A stretch of DNA of 64,000 nucleotides. Source: Bacteroidales bacterium. Lineage in GTDB: Bacteria > Bacteroidota > Bacteroidia > Bacteroidales > UBA932. The stretch is taken from NCBI GenBank assembly GCA_024695285.1, contig JAILIM010000060.1:1-64000 (forward strand). Reading direction: 5' to 3'. Below, piece by piece: positions 1-8,389 of this stretch. Numbering within the stretch: position 1 is the first letter of the stretch; each line of letters opens with the position of its first letter. The translations under genes and the position numbers were made by a program. The notes under the pieces are model-generated. The model did not search any database and had not been told where the DNA came from. It saw nothing but the letters and a program-made list of their open reading frames with translations.

Positions 1-216
1 CTTCTTACAACGAGGGAGCCCCCTCGAGCTCCCCGGAGAAAGTTTTTCCCCACGCGGCTCCGTGTCATTTGATGAAGCATTTCCGCTCCCCTTTCTATCT
101 CCGGCAGCAAGCCGCCCGCGTCCTGCTCAACATCTGCAGCCTCCGCCATGCTTCCGTTCCCGGTCATCCCGGGCGGGCTCGCTCCAACGCTAATTAGCCG
201 TTTCCCCTGACCAAAC

Positions 217-432
217 GGGAATGAATTTGGCGTTTTTATTCCCAAATGGCATAAATTATCTCGAAACGGGAACAAAAATAGCGATTTCATTCCCGAACGG
301 GCAGATCTCGGGGCAAAATTCGGCAAAACGAAGGGAAAATGTCCGGCTCGGCCACGAATATTGGCAAAATCGTGGACGGGAGGCGGGAAAATAGCGGTTC
401 GGCCACGATTTTTGTCGTTTTCGTGGCCGAAC
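217..432. repeat. Array of four hairpin-forming units in two sequence families
   Basis: Units 1 and 2 pair GGGAAT (217-222) with ATTCCC (238-243) and CGGGAA (267-272) with an imperfect partner ATTCCCG (289-295). Units 3 and 4 pair CCACGA (352-357) with TCGTGG (370-375), and GTTCGGCCACGA (397-408) with TCGTGGCCGAAC (421-432), the last a perfect 12-bp arm with a 12-base loop. Spacers share a T-rich GGCGTTTT/GTCGTTTT-like core. No function is known to me; protein-binding sites, a run of RNA hairpins or a degenerate repeat element are all possible. Confidence 0.6.
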
Positions 433-459
433 ACCGGTCCGTTAAGATTCTTCGTTTCG

Positions 460-525
460 CTCAGAATGACAGAAGGGGGCACTCAGAATGACAGAAGGGG
501 GCACTCAGAATGACAGCTGGGGGAA
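460..525. repeat. Three tandem copies of a 22-bp unit
   Basis: The unit CTCAGAATGACAGAAGGGGG plus CA occurs at 460-481 and 482-503, with a diverged third copy at 504-525. It is preceded by TTCTTCGTTTCG, so the whole reads like the short CGCTCAGAATGACA repeat that I recall from intergenic regions of unrelated bacteria. No coding role. Confidence 0.75.
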
Positions 526-542
526 GGGCCTCCCGGTGCGGG

Positions 543-567
543 TACTGGTCCAAAGATTGGACCAGTA
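543..567. repeat. Perfect hairpin TACTGGTCCAA / TTGGACCAGTA
   Basis: Eleven-base arms at 543-553 and 557-567 enclose the loop AGA. There is no U-tract on either side, so it is not a standard intrinsic terminator. The same arm, TACTGGTCCA, forms the outer arms of the nested palindrome at 41143-41220, which suggests a dispersed palindromic family. Confidence 0.7.
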
Positions 568-676
568 AGGGCGGGACGGAATCAATTACCTCGTGGCGAT
601 GACGGCGAGGGCGGGGGCGTGTAGACCACCTTACCCGTACCTGAATGGAGGTAGCTACAGGAAGATGATAGGCGAC

Positions 677-1486
677 CTACCTTAGTTGAATATCGGTGAG
701 GACGGGGTAGTGGTCGGAGAGGGTGCGGAGGTCGAGGACAGAGCCGGAGCCGGCAGGGTCAGGGATTGAGGGGATGCAGGCGGTGTGGCTGGAGGCCTGG
801 GGGCCGGCGAACTTGTACTGGAGGATGAAATCGATGCGCTTGGGCTTGGAAGAGCCGTGGAATGTGGGCTCACCGACACCGAGGGATGCCCAGGAAGCGT
901 TCAGCTCCTTCCCCATGGGAGTGTCTGCCGCCGTGTCGTTCAGGTCGCCGGCGAGGAAGACCGGGAGGTTGCCGCCGCCATAAGCCTTTTCAACATAATC
1001 GTTTATCAACCTGATGCCATTCACACGATTGGAATCGGCCTTGTGGCAGAGGTGGGTGCAGATGTAGACGAAGCCGCTGAACTCAGCGACCAGTGCGGCG
1101 CGGGGCTCCTCGCCGGGGATGCGGATCGAATCGGTCCGCTTCAGCTCCAGGCCTTTCCTGTAGAGCATTCCAATGCCATATTTGCCGCCGCCGAACGGAA
1201 TGGTCGGGCAGAACAAGCCTTCCATGCCGCTGCGCTCTGCAAGCACTTTGACCTGGTACTCCGCAGCCCGTACGGTGCAGCTGTCCAGTTCCTGGATTGC
1301 CACTGCGTCGGCATTCATTTCTTTCATCACCGCAGCAATGCCGTCATACTCCACGACACCAGTCTTCGGAGATGCGCAGTGATGGAGATTGTAGGTGGCA
1401 AGACGCAACGACGAAGGCTGATACGACTGCTGCCCGCAGGAAGCGAGCAGCACGACAATGATGGTAAATAAACTTATTTTCCGCAT
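677..1486 (-). CDS. Endonuclease/exonuclease/phosphatase-family lipoprotein
   Basis: 269 aa. The N-terminus has a lipoprotein signal with lipobox LASC (Cys17), so the protein is expected on a membrane outside the cytoplasm. The EEP fold is marked by ATYNLHH near residue 30, IQELDS (catalytic Glu), LAGDLND (metal/catalytic Asp and Asn) and the terminal LSDHYPVL (Asp-His). Known members are nucleases, sphingomyelinase-like or phosphoinositide phosphatases; the substrate here cannot be read from sequence. Its start overlaps the end of the upstream kinase-like gene by 13 bp, so the two are probably cotranscribed. Confidence 0.85.
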   Translation of the reverse strand: MRKISLFTIIVVLLASCGQQSYQPSSLRLATYNLHHCASPKTGVVEYDGIAAVMKEMNADAVAIQELDSCTVRAAEYQVKVLAERSGMEGLFCPTIPFGGGKYGIGMLYRKGLELKRTDSIRIPGEEPRAALVAEFSGFVYICTHLCHKADSNRVNGIRLINDYVEKAYGGGNLPVFLAGDLNDTAADTPMGKELNASWASLGVGEPTFHGSSKPKRIDFILQYKFAGPQASSHTACIPSIPDPAGSGSVLDLRTLSDHYPVLTDIQLR

Positions 1487-2127
1487 CCTATGTACGAGAG
1501 AATGATATCAACCGCCTGTTCTTCAGTAATACCGTCCATATTGATGGTCAGGTTGTAGTTTCGAGCATCATAGCGGCTCGTCTTGGCGTAGCGCTTGATG
1601 TAGTTCTCGCGCATCTTGTCCACTTCGTCAACAATGATTTCGGCGGTCTCGCGGTTCATCTCCTGCTTCTGCATCACACGCTCGATACGCTTCTCGAGCG
1701 GAGCCGTGATGAACACGTCTACCCTGTTGGGAATGTCCTTGAGGATGAAAAAGCCGGAACGTCCGGTTATGACGCAGGACTCCTCTTGCGCTATTTCGCG
1801 CATGATTTCCGACTCGGCGGCAAAAATGTCATCGGAGGACACTTCCGAGCGGACCGATTCCACGCAGCTGCTGCCGGGATCGTTCATCAGCACGGCCCTG
1901 GGCGAGGGGGACACCACCTTAAGGATATCCGAAAGCCAGGACTTCTTCTCCCCTTTCAGCTTCTCAATCTCATAGGTGCTGAGGTTGAACCTGTCACGCA
2001 GGGCCTTGATGAGGTCCTTGTCGCAGAAACGTACTCCAAGCTTCTCTGCCAGTATCTTACCCACGCTGTGACCGCCGGAACCTATCTCGCGGCTGATAGT
2101 CACCACAATTTTTTCATTGGTATTCAT
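1474..2127 (-). CDS. Cytidylate kinase-like family protein
   Basis: 217 aa cytosolic P-loop kinase. The nucleotide-binding loop SREIGSGGHSVGKILAEKL lies near residues 12-30, followed by FCDKDLI and, further on, VITGRSGFFIL and a lid-like Arg-rich segment (KRYAKTSRYDARNYNLTI). This is the cytidylate-kinase-like family common in Bacteroidales and Clostridia, distinct from canonical Cmk; real substrates are not established. First gene of a two-gene unit with the EEP lipoprotein. Confidence 0.85.
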   Translation of the reverse strand: MNTNEKIVVTISREIGSGGHSVGKILAEKLGVRFCDKDLIKALRDRFNLSTYEIEKLKGEKKSWLSDILKVVSPSPRAVLMNDPGSSCVESVRSEVSSDDIFAAESEIMREIAQEESCVITGRSGFFILKDIPNRVDVFITAPLEKRIERVMQKQEMNRETAEIIVDEVDKMRENYIKRYAKTSRYDARNYNLTINMDGITEEQAVDIILSYIGCGK

Positions 2128-2168
2128 ATCGATTCAAACTTGATATCGCGAATATAAGAAAAAATATC

Positions 2169-2198
2169 AAAAAAAAACGCCTCCCGGCTGGGGAGGCG
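2169..2198 (-). terminator. Intrinsic terminator of rpmH
   Basis: Read on the minus strand, CGCCTCCC (2198-2191) pairs with GGGAGGCG (2185-2178) across a 5-base loop and is followed by nine T residues (2177-2169). It lies 8 bp after the rpmH stop and separates rpmH from the kinase-like gene. Confidence 0.9.
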
Positions 2199-2205
2199 GA
2201 AGGTT

Positions 2206-2358
2206 CTAGAACCTGTCTTCGGAAGAAACCGACAGTTTCTTACGGCCGTGACGACGGCGGGCCGCAAGGACGCGACGTCCGTTCGGAGTGCTCATGCGCT
2301 CACGGAATCCGTGCTTGTTGACTCTCTTGCGGTTTGAGGGTTGGTATGTACGTTTCAT
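2206..2358 (-). CDS. rpmH: 50S ribosomal protein L34
   Basis: 50 aa, usual length for L34. It starts [20 protein letters not shown] and continues with the conserved [19 protein letters not shown] core; the C-terminus is a short [11 protein letters not shown] tail. Strongly basic component of the large ribosomal subunit. It follows rsmG by 15 bp on the same strand and ends in a strong terminator. In many bacteria rpmH sits beside rnpA and dnaA; here it does not. Confidence 0.98.
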   Translation of the reverse strand: MKRTYQPSNRKRVNKHGFRERMSTPNGRRVLAARRRHGRKKLSVSSEDRF

Positions 2359-2373
2359 ATCTATTTTGTTTAA

Positions 2374-3003
2374 TTAATCAGATTTGGGAGGGCAAAGGTA
2401 ATCTTTTCCAACCTCAATTACAAATTTTTCTTTAAAATAATCGTCATTAAGCCAATCTTCTATGCTCCAGACCCTCACGCGCCCGGGAGAAACCCCACAT
2501 TTCCGGCCCATTTCGGCGATTTCCGCAAGCACGTCTCCGCCCTTGAGGCAGAGGATGCTGCGGCGGAAGCGGCCCTTCACCCAGGGGTACAGCTTATCCA
2601 GGGAAGCGACCGCGCGGGTGACCACCCAGTCGAAAGTCTCACCGAGCTCCTCCGCCCGCGCCTGCACGCACCGGACGTTCCCGAGTCCCATCCCCTGTGC
2701 CACGGCAGAAGCCACCCTGACCTTCTTCCCTATCGAGTCACACAGGGTGAACCGGGCCTCCGGATACTCCACAGCCAGCGGGATGCCGGGAAAGCCTCCC
2801 CCCGTGCCGAGGTCCAGCACCGAAGTGCCGTCCATCACCTCCGCCGGGTAATGCAGCTCGAGATAGCGTGCAATGGCGAGGGAATGCAGCACGTGGTGCT
2901 CGTAAAGACTGTCTATGTCCTTACGGGACACCACGTTGATGCGTTCGTTCCACTCGCGGTACAGCTCCAGCGCACGCGCGAAATCCTGTTCAGTGCTTCT
3001 CAT
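2374..3003 (-). CDS. rsmG: 16S rRNA (guanine527-N7)-methyltransferase RsmG
   Basis: 209 aa, normal length for RsmG/GidB. The SAM-binding motif VLDLGTGGGFPGIPLA lies near residues 63-78, followed by LCDSIGKKVRV and VTRAVASLDKLYPW. It N7-methylates G527 of 16S rRNA using S-adenosylmethionine. Its ATG overlaps the last four bases of the upstream fusion gene, implying translational coupling. Confidence 0.95.
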   Translation of the reverse strand: MRSTEQDFARALELYREWNERINVVSRKDIDSLYEHHVLHSLAIARYLELHYPAEVMDGTSVLDLGTGGGFPGIPLAVEYPEARFTLCDSIGKKVRVASAVAQGMGLGNVRCVQARAEELGETFDWVVTRAVASLDKLYPWVKGRFRRSILCLKGGDVLAEIAEMGRKCGVSPGRVRVWSIEDWLNDDYFKEKFVIEVGKDYLCPPKSD

Positions 3004-5756
3004 TGGCGCTCGAGCAGCAGCACTGCGCTCTGGTAGGGCTGCTTGATGTTCACGTTGATGCCGAAGGAAGAAATGAAGTCACCGCCCAGCACTTTGCCGT
3101 CGGTCCATACGGACTTACGCTCGGGAGCGATTTCCGTGATCTTGTAGCGTGCAGCATTGTCCAGGCCGCCGATACGGAACTTCGGAGCCACGCTACGCCC
3201 CTCGTACTGCAGGCAGAATGCAAAGAACACGGCCTTGGCCTTATCCTTTGAGACATAAGCGAGCGAGTAATAGCCGCCCTCATAAGGAGAGCTGACGCGG
3301 TAGAGGTCGCCGTCGAAGACGATATCCCTGAACTGCTTGTAGGAAGCCAGGTATTTGCGCACGTATTCCTTCTCCTTATCACTGAGCAGCTTGGGCTGAA
3401 TCTCCATTCCCAGGCGGGCGGTCGCTGCCATGTCGCAACGGAACTTGAGGGGAATGATACGGCCCGTCTGGTGGTTGGGGGTAGCGGAGATGTGCGAACC
3501 CAGGATCTGGACGGGATAGATGAGGCTTGCGCCATACTGCATGAAGGCACGGCTGTGGGCATCGGTATTGTCGCTGGTCCAAACTTCGTTGGCCCAGTTC
3601 AGGACGCCGTAGTCCATCCTGCCTCCGCCGGAAGAACAGGACTGCAGCAGCACCTTGGGATACTTCTCCCTGACGCGGCGGAGCACGTCGTAAAGGCCCT
3701 TGGTATAGTCCACCCAGAAGTTCGCCTGGTACTTCTCCCAGGTAGAACCCACATTATAGACGTGGCGGTTGCAGTCCCACTTGATGTAGTCGATGTCGCC
3801 GAGCTGCATGGTCCTGTCGAATACTCCGAACACGAAGTCCTGGACCTCGGGGTTGCTCAGGTCGAGAAGCAGCTGGTTGCGGGCGGGATATGCCTCCCTG
3901 TCCTTTTCCACCACCACCCATTCGGGATGCTTCTGGTACAGAAGGGACTTCGGGTTCACCATCTCCGGCTCGATCCAGATTCCGAACTTGAGGCCCTTGG
4001 AATGGGCATAATCGGCAAGGTAACCAATACCTTCCGGGATCTTCTTCACGTTCAGCTCCCAGTCTCCAAGGCCGGCCTTGTCGTTGTCCCTGGCATACTC
4101 GCCGTTGGCGAACCAGCCGTCGTCCAGCACGAACATCTCCAGCCCCATATCGGCAGCGTCGTCGATCATGTCCGTCAGAGTTTTGGTGTTGAAGGAGAAA
4201 TATGCGCCTTCCCAGCTGTTGAGCAATGTCGGGCAGCGCATCGTGGCGTCATACATGCCGTAGCTGCGGGCCCAGTCGTGGAGGTTGCGGCTGGCCTGGC
4301 CGGCACCTTCCAGGCTGTAGGTCCACACCATCTCGGGGGTGACGAAGGTGGAGCCGCCCGCAAGGGTGTATTCCGCGCCCGTGGGGTGGATTCCGGAGGT
4401 AATGTAGAGCCTGCCGCCTTCTTCCATCTGGAAATTGATTCTGTAGTTCCCGCTCCAGCGGAGGGCGCCGGCAATCACTTCACCGTGGGTTTCGTCAAGC
4501 GAATCCGAATCCAGGCTCAGCAGGAAGGACGGATTGGAGCGCTGGGTGGCGCGCATTCCGTCGCGGCACTCCACGGTCTTGATGCCGTGGGTCAGGCGCT
4601 CGGTCTCAATGTAGTTTTCATGGGCCCAGGTGCCGTTGAAATGGGTGAGGGTATATTTCTCCGACCAGATAGGAATGCAGGAGGAATAGAAGGAGCGCAG
4701 GAGCACGCACTTCTTGCCGGCGTTGGTGATCTCGGCATGGGCAAGTATCACGTCTTCAGCCTGGTAGGCATCGAAGACCAGGCACACCTTGAGCGGCTGC
4801 TTGGAGTCCTTCAGCTGCACGCGGGTGCGGATGAGGTCAGGCGAGATCTTTTCGATGCTGTGGGACTGGTAGAGCAGCTCCGTGTTCAGGCCGCCGTCCG
4901 GATAGGTCACGGCCAGCGCCGGCTCATACACGAACTTGCCGCCGGCAGTCGGATAGATCTGCGGATCGCCCACGGAGTGGGAATCGGAATAAGCAGCATA
5001 CCCGGCGAAATCGGCCGCAGAGGACACCAGGGGGCCGTAGTGGCGGTAATTCAGGGGGCCGCCAACCTTGCCTGCCATTACCAGGGATGTGCGGTCCGTG
5101 CTCACGTTGATGTAGTGGTGGTCGGCGGCAAAACCCTGCATGGAGATTCCCAGGGCCGCCAGAATTACGATGACGAGATTTTTCATTTTGTCAAGCATTT
5201 GTTTTGCGCGGCGGATACGGGTACGGACAGTGTTTAGTTCGATTCCGGTCTCCTCCGCTATTTCTTTATATTGCATTCCTTCTATGAGGCGCTTGCGCGC
5301 TATCTCCCGGTAAAGCTCCGGGAGGCCTTCCACGAGCTGCTCGGTCTCCTCGCGCACCTCGGTCTTGATTATGCCCTCGAGGGCGTCGTCCACGTCGTCG
5401 CCGATGGTGTCGGCGACGCTGAGCGCATGGCCTTCGTCGTCTATGGACACGTAGCCGCGCAGGCGGCGGGTCTCCTGGTCGATGACATCGAGCGCCGTGT
5501 TATGGGCTATCCTCTTGAGCCACACCTCGAAACGCCCGAGCGCGGGATCATATGAACGGATCTGCCGGAAGGCCTTTTCGAAGGTCTTGGAACAGACATC
5601 CTCGACGTAGAAGTAGTCCAGCTGCTTCATTATGGTGCGCAGGTAGGAGCGTATGGAGTCTATGTTCGCGTCCCAGAGGGCCGTGAACGCCGTGCCGTCG
5701 CCTATTATCGCCCGGCGGACCAGTTCATCAATGGGCTTCGAGCCAGTTTGAGCCAT
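3000..5756 (-). CDS. In-frame fusion: ECF sigma factor + secreted GH36 alpha-galactosidase
   Basis: 918 aa open frame made of two normally separate proteins. Residues 1-190 are a complete sigma-70 family factor: region 2 (VEDVCSKTFEKAFRQIRSYD) and region 4 with helix-turn-helix (MQYKEIAEETGIELNTVRTRIRRAKQ). At Met191 a typical signal peptide begins (MKNLVIVILAALGIS, cleavage after GFAA), followed by a full-length GH36 alpha-galactosidase: LDDGWF, KWDCN with nucleophile Asp661, and SDNTDA holding the acid/base Asp (729 or 732). No stop separates the halves. Either the sigma gene lost its stop, with galactosidase still made from Met191, or one polypeptide is made. The start overlaps polA by 29 bp. 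Confidence 0.85.
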   Translation of the reverse strand: MAQTGSKPIDELVRRAIIGDGTAFTALWDANIDSIRSYLRTIMKQLDYFYVEDVCSKTFEKAFRQIRSYDPALGRFEVWLKRIAHNTALDVIDQETRRLRGYVSIDDEGHALSVADTIGDDVDDALEGIIKTEVREETEQLVEGLPELYREIARKRLIEGMQYKEIAEETGIELNTVRTRIRRAKQMLDKMKNLVIVILAALGISMQGFAADHHYINVSTDRTSLVMAGKVGGPLNYRHYGPLVSSAADFAGYAAYSDSHSVGDPQIYPTAGGKFVYEPALAVTYPDGGLNTELLYQSHSIEKISPDLIRTRVQLKDSKQPLKVCLVFDAYQAEDVILAHAEITNAGKKCVLLRSFYSSCIPIWSEKYTLTHFNGTWAHENYIETERLTHGIKTVECRDGMRATQRSNPSFLLSLDSDSLDETHGEVIAGALRWSGNYRINFQMEEGGRLYITSGIHPTGAEYTLAGGSTFVTPEMVWTYSLEGAGQASRNLHDWARSYGMYDATMRCPTLLNSWEGAYFSFNTKTLTDMIDDAADMGLEMFVLDDGWFANGEYARDNDKAGLGDWELNVKKIPEGIGYLADYAHSKGLKFGIWIEPEMVNPKSLLYQKHPEWVVVEKDREAYPARNQLLLDLSNPEVQDFVFGVFDRTMQLGDIDYIKWDCNRHVYNVGSTWEKYQANFWVDYTKGLYDVLRRVREKYPKVLLQSCSSGGGRMDYGVLNWANEVWTSDNTDAHSRAFMQYGASLIYPVQILGSHISATPNHQTGRIIPLKFRCDMAATARLGMEIQPKLLSDKEKEYVRKYLASYKQFRDIVFDGDLYRVSSPYEGGYYSLAYVSKDKAKAVFFAFCLQYEGRSVAPKFRIGGLDNAARYKITEIAPERKSVWTDGKVLGGDFISSFGINVNIKQPYQSAVLLLERQ
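5184..5186 (-). other. Likely internal start codon of the alpha-galactosidase part
   Basis: The ATG at 5186-5184 is directly followed by codons for a classical signal peptide, and the 728 codons from here to 3000 match the length of an exported GH36 enzyme. A signal peptide buried 190 residues into a cytosolic sigma factor could not act as an N-terminal export signal, so initiation here (product 3000-5186) is the simplest way to obtain secreted enzyme. Upstream bases are A-rich (GACAAA before ATG), which suits Bacteroidota initiation. Confidence 0.6.
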
Positions 5757-8325
5757 AATTGCATTCGACTGTGAGTGGAACGTTCAGGGAAATGACGCCC
5801 TGCATTTCTTCGCGCACGATGGCGGCCGCAGCCTCGATTTCATCGGAGGGCACCTCCAGCAGGAGTTCGTCGTGGATCTGCAGCACCATGCGGGAGCGCA
5901 TCCCCTGCAGGCGCCTGTCCACGGCCACCATCGCCAGCTTGATGATGTCGGCGCTGGTGCCCTGAATAGGGGCGTTGACGGCGTTGCGTTCGGCAAATGA
6001 GCGCACGGTGCCGTTGCCGCTGTTGATGTCGGTCACGTAGCGGCGTCGGCCCATCAGGGTTTCGACGTAGCCGTTGGCACGAGCCGAGGCGAGGGTCGCG
6101 TCTATCCATCCGCGTATGCTGGGGAAGGACGCGAAGTAGTCTTCAATGAGTTTTGCGGCCTCCGAGCGTGAGCAGCCAAGGTTCTGGCTGAGCCCGAAAG
6201 CGGAGATGCCGTACATTATGCCGAAGTTGGCGGTCTTGGCTATGCGGCGTTCGTCGGCGGAGACATCTTTCACCGGGATGCGGAAGATCTTGGCTGCCGT
6301 GGCGGCGTGGATGTCTATCCCCTCCCGGAATGCGGCGCAGAGGTGCTCGTCGCCGCTCAGGTGCGCCATGATACGAAGCTCAATCTGGGAATAGTCGGCG
6401 CTCATTATCACGGAGCCCGGGTCTTCCGGCACGAAGGCCTTGCGGATCTCGCGGCCCTGTTCGGTGCGGATGGGGATGTTCTGCAGGTTGGGGTTGGAGC
6501 TCGACAGGCGGCCGGTGGCGGTCAGGGCCTGGTTGAAAGTGGTGTGGACGCGGCCGTCGCGGGGGCTGACATATGAAGGGAACGGCTCTATATATGTGCC
6601 GAGCAGTTTCTTCAGTCCGCGGTAGTCGAGTATGGCCTCGATGATGGGACTGCGGCCGGAGAGGTCCTGGAGCGTCTTTTCGTCGGTGGGCCAGTTGCCC
6701 TTCTTCGGCTTTTTTGCCTTGGGATCGAGTTTCAGCTTCTCGAACAGCACTTCGCCTATCTGCTTGGGTGAATTGACGTTAAGCGAAGGTTCGCCGGCCA
6801 GTTCACGGACTTTAGCCTCTTTTGCATCAACCTGCACGCGCAGGCCGTCGGCGAAGTCCTGCAGGACCTTCAAGTCCACCTTGACGCCGGTCAGTTCCAT
6901 TCGGGCGAGCACGCCGGCGAGAGGCTCTTCGATGTGGTCGTAGAGTTCGCGCAGCCTGGGGTCGGTGCGGTCCATTTCGGCAAGCAGCGCGTCTGCGATG
7001 GGCAGGAGCACGGATGCCTCCAGGAAGCGGTCGGGGCCGGATTCGCCGTCGTCAAACAGCGAGCCCTGGGCCAATTCTTCCTGGCCGGAGATTTCAACTC
7101 CGAGTATGGACGAGGCGAGGGCGTCGAGTTTGTGGCTGCGCTCGGGATTGAGCAGATAATGCAGGAGCTCGATGTCTTCCAAGCGGCCCTTGAGCGGCAG
7201 GCCGAGCAGGTTGAGCTCCTCCATCTGCTCCTTGAGGCCTATGCCGGCTTTCGTGCGGGCGGGGTCTGCCAGCAGTTCCCGGAAAACGGCGGGCTCGGCG
7301 GAGGCGACTCCGTGTGTGTCAGCGACATACAGAAGTCCGTCGCAAAGATGGATGGCCACCCTGCGGTCCGTGATGTCGGCAGGTTTTACCTGTTTCACCT
7401 CAACTGCCTGCGCCTTTGCCACGGGAGCGGCCGCCCTGCCGGCGCTGCCGATTTCTTCGGAAATCTTGCGCACAAGGCGTATCAGCGACGGGAATTCATA
7501 GAGCTTGAAGATGGCTTCGACCTCAGGGGTCCAGGCGAGGTCGAGCACCATGTCGGCCGCAGTCGCCTCCAGGGGGATGTCGGTCTTGATGGTCACCAGT
7601 TCGCGGGAGAGAGCAATGTGGTCGCGGGCGGCTTCGAAGAGCTCACGCTGGCGCGGAGTCAGTTCGTCCAGGTGTTCATAAACGGCATCCACGGAGCCGT
7701 ATTTCTTCAGCAGCTTGGATGCGCCGACGGGGCCTACGCCCTGCACTCCGGGCACGTTGTCGGAAGAGTCGCCGCAGATGGTCAGTATGTCGATGACCTG
7801 CCTGGTGGTGTCTATCCCCCACTTGCCGCAGATGTCCGCCTCTCCAAGCACTTCGTTGTCGGTGCCGGACTTGCCCGGCTTGTACTGGTAGATATGCGGA
7901 GCTACCAGCTGGCCGTAGTCCTTGTCGTGCGTAACCATGTACACGTCAAGACCTTCGGCGGCGCTGCGGACAGCCATGGAGCCTATCACGTCGTCGGCCT
8001 CGAAGCCGGGAATCATCAGCACGGGGATGTCCAGGGCCTTGACTATAGCGGTCAGGGGCTCGAGGGCGTCGATGATCAGCTGGGGAGTTTCGGCACGGTT
8101 GGCCTTGTACTCCGGATACAGCTTATTTCGGAAAGTTCCTCCCGGCGGGTCGAAACTCACTGCAAGGTGCGTGGGCTTTTCGCGGTCCACCAGCTCCAGC
8201 AGATACTTCGTAAAACCGAACAGGATTGATGTGTCAACCCCCTTGGAATTGACCATGGGGCGCCCCAGGAAGGCATAATACATCTTAAAAACGAGCGCGT
8301 GGCCGTCGATGAGAAAAAGTTTCAT
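5728..8325 (-). CDS. polA: DNA polymerase I
   Basis: 865 aa from the ATG at 8325 (start MKLFLIDGHALVFKMYYAF); an ATG 13 codons upstream would add non-homologous residues. The 5'-3' exonuclease domain covers about residues 1-280, a 3'-5' exonuclease-like domain about 305-480, and the polymerase domain the rest, with DYSQIELRIMAHLSG (motif A), KTANFGIMYG (motif B) and IHDELLLEVP (motif C). The exonuclease-like domain lacks the DxE metal-binding motif and the Asp of motif II, so proofreading is probably absent. Functions in repair and Okazaki-fragment processing. Confidence 0.96.
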   Translation of the reverse strand: MKLFLIDGHALVFKMYYAFLGRPMVNSKGVDTSILFGFTKYLLELVDREKPTHLAVSFDPPGGTFRNKLYPEYKANRAETPQLIIDALEPLTAIVKALDIPVLMIPGFEADDVIGSMAVRSAAEGLDVYMVTHDKDYGQLVAPHIYQYKPGKSGTDNEVLGEADICGKWGIDTTRQVIDILTICGDSSDNVPGVQGVGPVGASKLLKKYGSVDAVYEHLDELTPRQRELFEAARDHIALSRELVTIKTDIPLEATAADMVLDLAWTPEVEAIFKLYEFPSLIRLVRKISEEIGSAGRAAAPVAKAQAVEVKQVKPADITDRRVAIHLCDGLLYVADTHGVASAEPAVFRELLADPARTKAGIGLKEQMEELNLLGLPLKGRLEDIELLHYLLNPERSHKLDALASSILGVEISGQEELAQGSLFDDGESGPDRFLEASVLLPIADALLAEMDRTDPRLRELYDHIEEPLAGVLARMELTGVKVDLKVLQDFADGLRVQVDAKEAKVRELAGEPSLNVNSPKQIGEVLFEKLKLDPKAKKPKKGNWPTDEKTLQDLSGRSPIIEAILDYRGLKKLLGTYIEPFPSYVSPRDGRVHTTFNQALTATGRLSSSNPNLQNIPIRTEQGREIRKAFVPEDPGSVIMSADYSQIELRIMAHLSGDEHLCAAFREGIDIHAATAAKIFRIPVKDVSADERRIAKTANFGIMYGISAFGLSQNLGCSRSEAAKLIEDYFASFPSIRGWIDATLASARANGYVETLMGRRRYVTDINSGNGTVRSFAERNAVNAPIQGTSADIIKLAMVAVDRRLQGMRSRMVLQIHDELLLEVPSDEIEAAAAIVREEMQGVISLNVPLTVECNYGSNWLEAH

Positions 8326-8350
8326 ATTGAAACACAAATATGGTATTTTT

Positions 8351-8382
8351 TTTGAAAGTTTCAAACTTCTTGGTTATATTTG
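8351..8382 (+). promoter_or_regulatory. Bacteroidota-type promoter for the GDPD gene
   Basis: TTTG at 8351-8354 (-33 box), 20-bp spacer, TATATTTG at 8375-8382 (-7 box, consensus TAnnTTTG). The ATG follows the -7 box by 7 bp, so the transcript would be nearly leaderless. Confidence 0.75.
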
Positions 8383-8389
8383 GAACATT

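Larger units (their letters stand above)
1..676. other. Gene-free stretch at window start
   Basis: No reading frame with plausible protein character was found here on either strand. What it holds is repeat structure, listed separately: four hairpin-forming units at 217-432, a 22-bp tandem repeat at 460-525 and an 11-bp-arm hairpin at 543-567. The first 200 bases show nothing recognisable; they could be the decayed downstream flank of a gene lying left of the window. Confidence 0.6.

Noticed and set aside
460..525. CRISPR array
   Set aside because: Three 22-bp units are directly abutting with no spacers, and there are no cas genes.
3471..5237. Long plus-strand open frame opposite the alpha-galactosidase
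   Set aside because: It is the complement of a gene with clear GH36 motifs; its translation has no recognisable domain and an odd Gly/Val/His-rich composition caused by GC-rich codon shadowing.
6934..8229. Plus-strand open frame opposite polA
   Set aside because: Complement of conserved exonuclease and linker regions; no motifs of its own.
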